Assembly: GCA_900543945.1 (NCBI GenBank)
Contig: UQTN01000094.1
Location: 1-7,849, forward strand
Direction: 5' to 3'
Source: an uncultured Collinsella sp.
GTDB taxonomy: Bacteria > Actinomycetota > Coriobacteriia > Coriobacteriales > Coriobacteriaceae
Length of the DNA stretch: 7,849 bases
The notes under the pieces are model-generated. The model was not told where the DNA came from. It did no database searches and saw nothing but the letters and a program-made list of their open reading frames with translations. Of the stretch, positions 1-5,932 are shown in pieces. The translations under genes and the position numbers were made by a program. Numbering within the stretch: the stretch's first letter is position 1; every line of letters begins with the position of its first letter.

Positions 1-62
1 GCTCTTCGTGCGAGCCAGGACCTGACCGAGCGAAAACCAAGCAGGCGGACGCGCCGGCGGGA

Positions 63-72
63 CAGGGAGAGA
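63..72 (+). promoter_or_regulatory. Ribosome binding site of valS
   Basis: The purine-rich stretch CAGGGAGAGA lies just upstream of the ATG at 76, with a core AGGGAG at suitable Shine-Dalgarno distance. It supports the ATG at 76 over the in-frame ATG at 85, whose upstream purines (GGAAGAG) abut the codon too closely. The 62 bases before it show no promoter I can defend and no T-box TGGN element, so the transcription start is probably outside the window. Confidence 0.6.
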
Positions 73-75
73 TAT

Positions 76-2772
76 ATGGAAGAGATGCCCAAGAACTACG
101 ATCCGTCGACCAACGAGCCGGCGATCCTGCAGAAGTGGCTCGACGGCGGCTACTACAAGCGCCGCGAGGGCGTGGGCGACTGCACCGTCACCATTCCGCC
201 TCCCAACGTGACCGGCAAGCTCCACATGGGTCACGCTACCGACGACTCCATCCAGGACGCCATCGTCCGTATGGCCCGCATGCGCGGCAAGTCCACGCGC
301 TGGGTGCTGGGCACCGATCACGCCGGTATCGCCACGCAGACCAAGGTCGACAAGAAGCTCAAGAGCGAGGGCATCAGCCGCCTGGAGATCGGTCGCGATA
401 AGTTTGTCGACGCCTGCTGGGACTGGACCCACGAGTACGGCGGCATCATCGTCGAGCAGATCAAGCGCATGGGCTGCTCCGTCGACTTCGACAACGAGCG
501 CTTCACCATGGACGAGGATTACGCCCAGGCTGTGCGTAAGGTCTTCTGTGACTGGTACCATGACGGCCTGATCTATCGCGGCAAGCGCATCGTCAACTGG
601 TGCCCCAATTGCACTACCGCTATCTCGGACGACGAGGCCGAGTACAAGGACGAGAAGGGCCACCTGTGGCACCTGCGCTACCCGCTGACCGAGCCGGTCA
701 ACGGTCAGGACTACATCGTCGTCGCCACCACGCGTCCCGAGACCATGCTCGGTGACACGGGCGTTGCCGTCTCCCCGAAGGACCCCGAGAAGGCCGCCTT
801 TGTGGGTAAGACCGTCAAGCTCCCCATCGTCGACCGCGAGATCCCCATCTTTGAGGATTGGCATGTCGACGCCAACTTTGGCTCCGGCTTTGTCAAGGTC
901 ACCCCGGCCCATGACCCTAACGACTACGCCATGGGTCAGGCCCACGACCTGCCGCAGATCAATATCTTTGATGAGCACGCGGTGGTCGTCGAGGGCTACG
1001 GTGAGTTCACCGGCATGAACCGCGACGAGTGCCGCGAGGCCGTCATCAAGTGGTTCGACGAGCACGGCCTGCTCGATCACGTCGAGGACCTCGACCACTC
1101 CGTCATGCACTGCTACCGTTGCGACTCCGCGCTGGAGCCGTGGCTGTCCGAGCAGTGGTTTGTGGCCGTCGACAAGCTCAAGGGACCGGCGCTCGACGCC
1201 GTCAACTCCGGCAAGGTCACCTTCCACCCCGCGCGCTGGACGCAGACCTACACCACCTGGATGGAGAACCTCAAGGACTGGTGCATCTCGCGCCAGCTGT
1301 GGTGGGGCCATCGCATCCCCGTGTTCTACTGCGAGGACTGCGGCTGGGAGGACGCCCTCACCGAGGACACCGATGTGTGTCCCAAGTGCGGCGGCCATCA
1401 CGTGCATCAGGACGAGAACGTGCTGGACACCTGGTTCAGCTCGCAGCTGTGGACCTTCGCCACGCAGGGCTGGCCGCAAAAGCCGGAGCTGCTCGAGGGC
1501 CATCACCCCACGACGGCGCTCGTCACCGCACGCGACATCATCGCGCTGTGGGTCGCCCGCATGGTCATGAGTTCGCTGTATTTCTTGGACGAGGTGCCAT
1601 TTAAGGACGTCGTCATATACCCGACGATCTTGGCCAAGGACGGCAGCCGCATGTCCAAGTCCAAGGGCAACGGTGTCGATCCCATGGACCTCATTGGCAT
1701 GTACGGCGCCGACGCCATGCGCTTCAACTTGCTCACGCTGTGCACCAACAACCAGGACGTCAAGTTTGACGCGAACATCGACAAGAAGACCAAGAAGCTC
1801 ATCGACAGCCCGCGTACCGACCAGGCCAAGAGCTTTGTGACCAAGATCTGGAACGCCAGCCGCTTCCTGCTCATGAACATGGAGGGCTACACGCCCGGCG
1901 AGCCTGTCGTGGAGACGCCGGCCGACGCTTGGATGTTCAGCCGCCTGGCCAAGGCCGTGAAGATGGTCACCGAGGGTATTGAGAACTACACCTTTGGCGA
2001 CATGGCCCGCGGCGTGCAGCAGTTCTTCTGGAACGAGGTCTGCGACTGGTACGTCGAGGTCACCAAGGCCCGTCTGAAGGGCGAGGGCCGTCTGCAGGCG
2101 CAGCGCAACCTGATCTTTGTGCTCGACACCTCCATTCGCCTGATGCACCCGCTTATGCCGTTTGTCACCGAGGAGATCTGGGACAACATGCCGGCGAGCG
2201 TGCTCGACCTGGACGCCGAGGGCAACGTGAACCGCGCCGAGGCGCTCATGATCGCCAAGTGGCCCGAGCCCGCCGACTACGCCAAGTACGTCGACGAGCC
2301 CGCCGAGCGCGCGTTTGAGCTGTGCCGTGCCGTCGTTTCCGCCGCCCGTGCCACCCGTTCGCGTTATCGCTTGAGCCCTAAGGCCGAGCTCGACGTGGTC
2401 GTGCGCGCCGGTGCCGAGGACATCGAGAAGCTCGAGAGCCTGCGCTCCACGATTGAGCCGCTGGCGAACACGGCTTCGCTGGTTATGGGCACTGACGTTG
2501 AGAAGCCGGCGGCGAGCATCGCCGTGGTCGACAGCGGCGTCGAGGTCTTTGTGGTTCTCGAGGGCAAGGTTGACCTTTCGGCTGAGAAGGCGCGCCTGGA
2601 GAAGGAGATTGCCGCGGCCCAGAAGGAGCTCGCCGGCTGCGAGAAGACGCTCGCCAACGAGGGCTTTGTGGCTAAGGCCGCGCCCGCGGTGGTCCAGAAG
2701 AAGAGGGACCGTGCAGCTGAGCTCAAGGAGATCCTGGCGGCGCTGACTGCTCAGGTTGCTGACTTCTCGTAA
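76..2772 (+). CDS. valS: Valyl-tRNA synthetase (class Ia), complete
   Basis: This cytoplasmic enzyme joins valine to tRNA-Val using ATP and hydrolyses mischarged Thr-tRNA-Val. The 898-residue length is within the family's usual range. Visible in order: the HIGH-type signature HMGH at residues 50-53 after PPPNVTGKL; the editing (CP1) domain with TTRPETMLGD at 218-227 and HDPNDY from 279; a zinc-ribbon-like pair C419-x2-C422 and C435-x2-C438; WCISRQLWWGHRIP; DTWFSS; the KMSKS loop read as RMSKS at 525-529; the anticodon-binding helical domain from about 610 to 760; and a charged C-terminal coiled coil at about 832-898, typical of ValRS rather than IleRS or LeuRS. The first lysine of KMSKS is arginine, a conservative change; the catalytic MSKS part is intact. 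The ATG at 76 is preceded by a good ribosome binding site; the ATG at 85 is a less likely alternative. No frameshift is seen. Confidence 0.98.
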   Translation: MEEMPKNYDPSTNEPAILQKWLDGGYYKRREGVGDCTVTIPPPNVTGKLHMGHATDDSIQDAIVRMARMRGKSTRWVLGTDHAGIATQTKVDKKLKSEGISRLEIGRDKFVDACWDWTHEYGGIIVEQIKRMGCSVDFDNERFTMDEDYAQAVRKVFCDWYHDGLIYRGKRIVNWCPNCTTAISDDEAEYKDEKGHLWHLRYPLTEPVNGQDYIVVATTRPETMLGDTGVAVSPKDPEKAAFVGKTVKLPIVDREIPIFEDWHVDANFGSGFVKVTPAHDPNDYAMGQAHDLPQINIFDEHAVVVEGYGEFTGMNRDECREAVIKWFDEHGLLDHVEDLDHSVMHCYRCDSALEPWLSEQWFVAVDKLKGPALDAVNSGKVTFHPARWTQTYTTWMENLKDWCISRQLWWGHRIPVFYCEDCGWEDALTEDTDVCPKCGGHHVHQDENVLDTWFSSQLWTFATQGWPQKPELLEGHHPTTALVTARDIIALWVARMVMSSLYFLDEVPFKDVVIYPTILAKDGSRMSKSKGNGVDPMDLIGMYGADAMRFNLLTLCTNNQDVKFDANIDKKTKKLIDSPRTDQAKSFVTKIWNASRFLLMNMEGYTPGEPVVETPADAWMFSRLAKAVKMVTEGIENYTFGDMARGVQQFFWNEVCDWYVEVTKARLKGEGRLQAQRNLIFVLDTSIRLMHPLMPFVTEEIWDNMPASVLDLDAEGNVNRAEALMIAKWPEPADYAKYVDEPAERAFELCRAVVSAARATRSRYRLSPKAELDVVVRAGAEDIEKLESLRSTIEPLANTASLVMGTDVEKPAASIAVVDSGVEVFVVLEGKVDLSAEKARLEKEIAAAQKELAGCEKTLANEGFVAKAAPAVVQKKRDRAAELKEILAALTAQVADFS

Positions 2773-2825
2773 GGTTTACTCGGGGGCGCGGCCCGATGCT
2801 TTGCTCGCTACTGCGGACACTTATT

Positions 2826-2847
2826 CCGCCGTTCTAACGAACGGCGG
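2826..2847. repeat. Perfect 9-bp hairpin downstream of valS
   Basis: CCGCCGTTC at 2826-2834 and GAACGGCGG at 2839-2847 are perfect inverted copies around a TAAC loop. No T tract follows on either strand, so it is not a canonical intrinsic terminator. It could still stabilise or end the valS transcript, or be part of a larger palindromic unit with the 2863-2961 structure 15 bp downstream. Confidence 0.6.
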
Positions 2848-2862
2848 CTGACTCGACGCTGC

Positions 2863-2961
2863 AAACGCCTCTGATGGCCAATCTGCCGTTCAACTTCGGG
2901 CGCATGGGCATAAGCCCTATGCGCCCTTGTTTCACGGCACCTTGGCTCATCAGAGGCGTTT
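2863..2961. repeat. 99-nt nested inverted repeat; possible bidirectional terminator or palindromic element
   Basis: The outer arms are a perfect 14-bp inverted repeat, AAACGCCTCTGATG (2863-2876) with CATCAGAGGCGTTT (2948-2961). Inside, and in register, are GCCAA/TTGGC (2877-2881 with 2942-2946), TGCCGT/ACGGCA (2884-2889 with 2934-2939), GGGCGCAT/ATGCGCCC (2898-2905 with 2919-2926) and GGGC-ATAA-GCCC (2906-2917). Together they give about 37 pairs folding the whole segment into one rod with a tetraloop. TTTT at 2959-2962 overlaps the 3' end of the stem, and AAA begins the 5' arm, as in bidirectional intrinsic terminators, but the rod is far longer than a normal terminator. It sits between valS and folC and may end valS transcription. 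A small structured RNA or a miniature palindromic repeat are the alternatives. Confidence 0.75.
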
Positions 2962-2980
2962 TCGCTGACTATCCTCAACC

Positions 2981-2986
2981 TATACT
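2981..2986 (+). promoter_or_regulatory. Candidate -10 box for folC
   Basis: TATACT matches five of six bases of the sigma-70-type TATAAT. It lies 17 bp upstream of the first folC ATG and directly after the 99-nt inverted repeat. The best -35 at about 16-bp spacing, TTTTCG at 2959-2964, is poor and overlaps the repeat. If used, transcription would start near 2992, giving a leader of roughly 12 nt before the ATG at 3004. Confidence 0.35.
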
Positions 2987-3003
2987 GTTTTATTTTTCTA
3001 TGA

Positions 3004-4362
3004 ATGGCGGTTCTAAAAATGCCTAAGCGTTCCGGCTTGTATACCGTTCCTTTTGAGTTTGATTTGCTTTCGTTTGATGAGGCTGTGGGGCTGGCTGCTG
3101 ATACGGGGCGGATTTCTGGGGATGCTGGTCCTCTGCTTGAGACGGTTGTCGATATGCTCGATGAGCTGGGACGTCCGGACGAGTATTTTGATTGCATTCA
3201 GGTTGCCGGTACCAATGGTAAGACTTCGACTACGCGTTTTTCGGCTGCTATCCTTCGAGGCGAGGGGCTCAGGACCGCGCTGTATACGTCGCCGCAGCTG
3301 GTGCGCTATCCCGAGCGTATGGAGGTCGATGGGTGCGTCGTAAGCGACGAGGCGTTTGCCCGTGGTGTTTCTGCCGCTGTTGAGGCGGGACATCGCGTGA
3401 ATGCCCGTCGTGTGGCGGCGGGGGAGCGTGCCTATACCATCACGCCGTTTGACCTGCTGACGGCCGCTGCGCTTGTGGTGTTTGTCGAGGCCGCGGTGGA
3501 TGTTGCCGTGCTCGAGGTTGGCATGGGCGGTCGTTGGGACGCCACGAGCGCGACCGATCCCGTCGCCGTTGCCATTACGGGCATTGGACTCGACCACACA
3601 CGCATTTTGGGCGATACGCTCGAGGCCATTGCGGGGGAGAAGGCTGCGGTCATTAAGCCCGGACGCCTGGTTGTGCTGGGCGAGGGCACGCACGAGGCGA
3701 GCGTTCAGCGCGTGATGGATGCACGTTGTCGCGAGTGCGGCATAGTGCCGCTGGTGGTGAACCATGCCACGACCAAGGTGCCGGCACATGTGGGCGACAC
3801 GGTGGAGTTCAGCTGCACCACGCCGCGTGCCATCTATACGTCGAGCATGGTCAAGCCGGCGTATCAGCCGCAGAATGCCGCGTGTGCGATCATGCTGTGC
3901 GAGGGGTATCTGGGTCGCGAGCTCGATCATGACAAGCTCGATGCGTCGCTTATGGGCTGTCCCACGCCTGGTCGCTTTGATGTGCTGGGAACCGATCCGC
4001 TCAAGCTGATCGACGCCTGTCATAACCCCCAGAGCTGCGAGAACTTTGTGAGCGCGCTGGACGAGATCGATCCGTGCGTGGAGAACCGCCCCGTGCTGCT
4101 GTGTGCCGCGCTGGCCGATAAGGACGTGGCGGGTATCGTTGACGTTCTGGTTCCGGCGTTCCCCCGCGTGGTCGTGACCCAGACCGATTCCGATCGCGCC
4201 CTGCCGGCAGAGGAGCTCGCTGCCCTGGTGGGTGCCGATAAGCTCGCGGGCGTATACCCGAGCGTGTCCGAGGCCCTCGCTGCCTTCGATGCCGCAGGCG
4301 AGCCCTTCGTAGCAGCCGGCACCATCACCCTAGCCGGCGAAGTAGCCGGCCTGCTGCGCTAA
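3004..4362 (+). CDS. folC: Folylpolyglutamate synthase / dihydrofolate synthase (Mur-ligase family)
   Basis: FolC uses ATP to add glutamate to (tetrahydro)folates, and in many bacteria also joins dihydropteroate to glutamate, in the cytoplasm. At 452 residues it is of normal length. Visible motifs: the P-loop GTNGKTST at residues 69-76; TSPQLVRYPERM shortly after; EVGMGGRWD at 171-179; GLDHTRILGDT around D197-H198; EKAAVIKPG; PGRFDVLG; and DACHNP at 337-342, where the family usually has DGAHNP. The metal/ATP-site residues look intact. The start is uncertain: the ATG at 3004 has no ribosome binding site, while the in-frame ATG at 3019 has GGCGG eight bases upstream; both precede the conserved region by 20 or more residues. 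The first 60 bases are about 40% GC against about 70% near the end. Whether it is bifunctional cannot be judged from sequence alone. Confidence 0.93.
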   Translation: MAVLKMPKRSGLYTVPFEFDLLSFDEAVGLAADTGRISGDAGPLLETVVDMLDELGRPDEYFDCIQVAGTNGKTSTTRFSAAILRGEGLRTALYTSPQLVRYPERMEVDGCVVSDEAFARGVSAAVEAGHRVNARRVAAGERAYTITPFDLLTAAALVVFVEAAVDVAVLEVGMGGRWDATSATDPVAVAITGIGLDHTRILGDTLEAIAGEKAAVIKPGRLVVLGEGTHEASVQRVMDARCRECGIVPLVVNHATTKVPAHVGDTVEFSCTTPRAIYTSSMVKPAYQPQNAACAIMLCEGYLGRELDHDKLDASLMGCPTPGRFDVLGTDPLKLIDACHNPQSCENFVSALDEIDPCVENRPVLLCAALADKDVAGIVDVLVPAFPRVVVTQTDSDRALPAEELAALVGADKLAGVYPSVSEALAAFDAAGEPFVAAGTITLAGEVAGLLR

Positions 4363-4377
4363 CCCATCCCCTCAGCG

Positions 4378-4442
4378 GTTGCGGTGAAATGCGGACTGTT
4401 TTACAAGCCAGGAGCCTCAAACAGTCCGTATATCACCGCAAC
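4378..4442. repeat. 65-nt hairpin after folC
   Basis: Two in-register stems form a long hairpin: GTTGCGGTGA (4378-4387) with TCACCGCAAC (4433-4442), and CGGACTGTTT (4392-4401) with AAACAGTCCG (4419-4428). An A-A mismatch and three weak pairs separate them, and a 17-nt loop closes the end. It begins 15 bp after the folC stop codon and is the nearest candidate for ending or protecting the folC mRNA. No T tract follows, so intrinsic termination is doubtful. Confidence 0.65.
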
Positions 4443-4448
4443 TTAAAA

Positions 4449-4481
4449 GTAGTCAATTTGGGACGGGGCAATTTTGACTAC
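4449..4481. repeat. GTAGTCAA / TTGACTAC inverted repeat
   Basis: An 8-bp perfect inverted repeat (4449-4456 with 4474-4481) encloses a loop containing AATTTGGGACGGG. That 13-mer reappears in opposite orientation at 5912-5924, downstream of the DUF1667 gene. The 9-mer GACTACCCT at 4476-4484 recurs at 4539-4547, inside the next palindromic element. The site belongs to the repeat-rich region between the convergent folC and peptidase genes. Confidence 0.55.
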
Positions 4482-4506
4482 CCTGCGCCTCGAGTTGACT
4501 TGCTCG

Positions 4507-4664
4507 CCACGAAATGGGCCTATCTACTACGTTTTACCGACTACCCTCGACCACGCGGGGCATTGTGAAATTAAAACCGCAGGTAAAGGGCTCGCCATTT
4601 TTCAAAAAAGACCTGCATGGTCGACCCATGCGGGTTAAACGTAGTAGATAGCCCGTTTTCGTGG
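4507..4664. repeat. 158-bp MITE-like palindromic element
   Basis: The ends are long imperfect inverted repeats: CCACGAAA (4507-4514) with TTTCGTGG (4657-4664), GGG/CCC (4516-4518 with 4652-4654), a perfect 15-bp pair CTATCTACTACGTTT (4520-4534) with AAACGTAGTAGATAG (4637-4651), then ACC/GGT (4536-4538 with 4633-4635). That is about 29 pairs with only small bulges, around a 94-nt core. The core holds TCGACCA/TGGTCGA (4547-4553 with 4618-4624), GCAGGT/ACCTGC (4579-4584 with 4611-4616) and a minus-strand terminator-like hairpin. There is no open reading frame of note, and no clear target-site duplication flanks it. A non-autonomous miniature element or a structured intergenic repeat are both possible. 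Confidence 0.6.
4604..4634 (-). terminator. Candidate intrinsic terminator for the M24 peptidase gene
   Basis: Read on the minus strand, GCATGG and CCATGC pair around a GTCGA loop, extended by two further G-C pairs past one C-A mismatch. TCTTTTTT (4611-4604) follows directly. A GC-rich stem followed by a T run is the classic rho-independent form. It lies about 80 bp past the peptidase stop codon in the right orientation, within the core of the 158-bp palindromic element. Confidence 0.5.
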
Positions 4665-4678
4665 TGCGACGTTAACGG

Positions 4679-4711
4679 AATGTGTCAACGGGGCTGTCCC
4701 TTTGGCACATT
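4679..4711. repeat. Hairpin of the GGGAC/GGCACA intergenic repeat type
   Basis: AATGTGTCAA (4679-4688) pairs with TTGGCACATT (4702-4711) through nine Watson-Crick pairs and one T-G wobble. GGG/CCC (4690-4692 with 4698-4700) closes the inside around GCTGT. It ends two bases from the peptidase stop codon. The string GTCCCTTTGGCACATTGG resembles the repeat upstream of the same gene (GTTCCTTTTATGCCGGCACC at 5859-5878), so the peptidase gene seems bracketed by related repeats in the same orientation. Confidence 0.5.
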
Positions 4712-4713
4712 GG

Positions 4714-5802
4714 CTAGCCTAGGCGGACTGGGTCGTGGGGGTAGGCGTTGAGGATCTCGACGCCGGACTCGGTAACTAGGGCCAGGTCCTCGATGCGGAC
4801 GCCGGTGCGGCCGGGGAGGTAGATGCCCGGTTCGATGGAGAACGTCATGCCTGGCTCTACGACCTGCTCGTTGACCAGCGAGACGTCGCCCGGTTCATGG
4901 TCCTGCAGACCGATCGAGTGACCCAGGCGATGCGTAAAGTACTTTCCGTAGCCAGCGTCCTCAATCACGTCGCGCGCGGCACGGTCCAGGTCGCACATGC
5001 GCACGCCCGGTGCGATGAGAGCCTCGGCGGCCTCGTTGGCGCGGCGCACGATATCGTAGATGCGCGCCGTCTCTTCGTCTGGCTCGCCCCAAAAGAACGT
5101 GCGCGTCATATCCGAGCAGTAGCTGCGGCGGCGTCCACCAATATCGAACAGCACTACGTCGCCGCGCTTGAGTACGGTGTCGTCGGGCTCGTGGTGCGGG
5201 TCGCCGGCGTTGGCGCCAAAGCTCACGATCGGCGGAAAGCTGAAGCCCTCGCAGTCGTGCTTGCGATACAGACCAAGCATCTGGTCGGCAATCTCGCGCT
5301 CCGTCACGCCCTCGTGAACGAGCTTGATCGCGTCGGCCATCACGGCGTCGTTAGCGGCCGAGGACACGCGCATGAGCTCCTGCTCGGCGGCATCCTTGTG
5401 GGTGCGCGCGGCGGTGACGGCAAAGTCGCCCAGGAAAAACTCGCTGGCGGCGTGGCGCTCCATGAGCGGCATCAAAAAGCCGGAGCGCATGACGGTATCG
5501 ATGCCGAGCGGCTTGATCGGATCGATCTCGCGAGCGATGGCGTCGGCCACGATATCGGTATCGGTGTGGTAGGCGACGCGGGCGTTGTCGTACTCGGGCA
5601 GCTGATGCAGCGCGTTGACCAAGATTACGGGCTCTCTACCGCGTACGAGTAGCACGCCGCAAAAACGCTCGAACATATCGGCATAAAAGCCGGTCAGGTA
5701 ATAAATCGACCACGGGTCGTTTACGAGCAGCTGCGCGCCGGGGTGCTGAGCCTCGAGCGCATCGAGCACGCGCGCCACACGCTGGTCATCGACATGTGCC
5801 AT
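4714..5802 (-). CDS. M24-family metallopeptidase, Xaa-Pro aminopeptidase/dipeptidase-like
   Basis: A 362-residue pita-bread-fold peptidase that probably removes residues next to proline from short peptides in the cytoplasm. Residues 1 to about 130 form the N-terminal creatinase-like domain (LLVNDPWSIYYLTGF at 25-39). The catalytic domain follows, with all five expected metal ligands: D220 (FDIGG), D231 (SDMTRT), H295 (HRLGHSIG), E324 (SIEPGIY) and E338 (RIEDL). HHEP at 203-206 matches the usual substrate-side histidine region. There is no signal peptide. I place the start at the ATG at 5802 because AAAGGA lies a normal distance upstream; the in-frame ATG at 5841 would add 13 residues unlike the family and lies within repeat sequence. 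It is convergent with folC and downstream of the oxidoreductase operon, but separated by a likely terminator. Aminopeptidase P versus prolidase specificity cannot be decided. Confidence 0.93.
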   Translation of the reverse strand: MAHVDDQRVARVLDALEAQHPGAQLLVNDPWSIYYLTGFYADMFERFCGVLLVRGREPVILVNALHQLPEYDNARVAYHTDTDIVADAIAREIDPIKPLGIDTVMRSGFLMPLMERHAASEFFLGDFAVTAARTHKDAAEQELMRVSSAANDAVMADAIKLVHEGVTEREIADQMLGLYRKHDCEGFSFPPIVSFGANAGDPHHEPDDTVLKRGDVVLFDIGGRRRSYCSDMTRTFFWGEPDEETARIYDIVRRANEAAEALIAPGVRMCDLDRAARDVIEDAGYGKYFTHRLGHSIGLQDHEPGDVSLVNEQVVEPGMTFSIEPGIYLPGRTGVRIEDLALVTESGVEILNAYPHDPVRLG

Positions 5803-5842
5803 GAAACATCCTTTCGCTAGTGTGCCACCATGGTATCCCAAG

Positions 5843-5891
5843 CCCGGCAGTTAGGGACGTTCCTTTTATGCCGGCACCTGGGGACACTCCT
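5843..5891. repeat. Imperfect tandem repeat upstream of the peptidase gene
   Basis: Two 22-bp units with 27-bp period, at 5843-5864 and 5870-5891, share the pattern CCGGCA-n-T-n-GGGAC-n-n-TCCT and agree at about 16 of 22 positions. CCGGCA (5844-5849) can also pair with TGCCGG (5869-5874), giving a hairpin. The unit resembles the hairpin at 4679-4711. It lies where the peptidase promoter and leader should be (minus strand), so it may affect expression, but I find no convincing -35/-10 pair. Confidence 0.5.
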
Positions 5892-5894
5892 TGC

Positions 5895-5932
5895 AAAAGC
5901 AGCTAAAAGAGCCCGTCCCAAATTTGCTGCTT
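5895..5932 (-). terminator. Candidate terminator of the oxidoreductase operon
   Basis: On the minus strand, AAGCAGC (5932-5926) pairs with GCTGCTT (5903-5897), and the T run TTTT (5898-5895) overlaps and follows the stem. The 5' arm overlaps the stop codon of the DUF1667 gene. The loop contains the shared 13-mer AATTTGGGACGGG. The seven-pair stem is modest and the T run short, so confidence is moderate. The position is right for ending the operon before the peptidase gene. Confidence 0.45.

Noticed and set aside
1..75. Possible T-box leader upstream of valS
   Set aside because: AGGCGGACGCG loosely resembles part of a T-box, but the TGGN bulge that pairs with the tRNA acceptor end is missing and there is no visible specifier stem in the available bases. 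An upstream T-box outside the window cannot be excluded.
1029..1604. 191-codon + frame within valS
   Set aside because: It overlaps the ValRS catalytic core in another frame and has low-complexity Arg/Ala/Leu composition.
2780..2796. TCGGG/CCCGA hairpin just after valS as a terminator
   Set aside because: Only five pairs with a G-rich 7-nt loop and no T run; too weak to call.
2863..3003. Tetrahydrofolate riboswitch before folC
   Set aside because: The structure is a single rod with no three-way junction or pseudoknot pattern, and the probable folC transcript begins after it.
3013..4023. 336-codon minus-strand frame opposite folC
   Set aside because: It lacks any recognisable motif and is rich in Arg, His and Thr; FolC motifs on the + strand explain the region.
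4363..4713. CRISPR array or small protein gene in the convergent spacer
   Set aside because: Repeats here are inverted or irregular, not evenly spaced direct repeats, and no frame with a ribosome binding site and sensible length is present.
4897..5652. 251-codon open frame on the + strand opposite the M24 peptidase
   Set aside because: The minus strand carries all five catalytic metal ligands of a real peptidase. The + frame shows only a shadow-type composition.
5803..5841. Upstream ATG at 5841 as the peptidase start
   Set aside because: The extra 13 residues have no family similarity, the codon lacks a Shine-Dalgarno, and the ATG at 5802 has AAAGGA at proper spacing.
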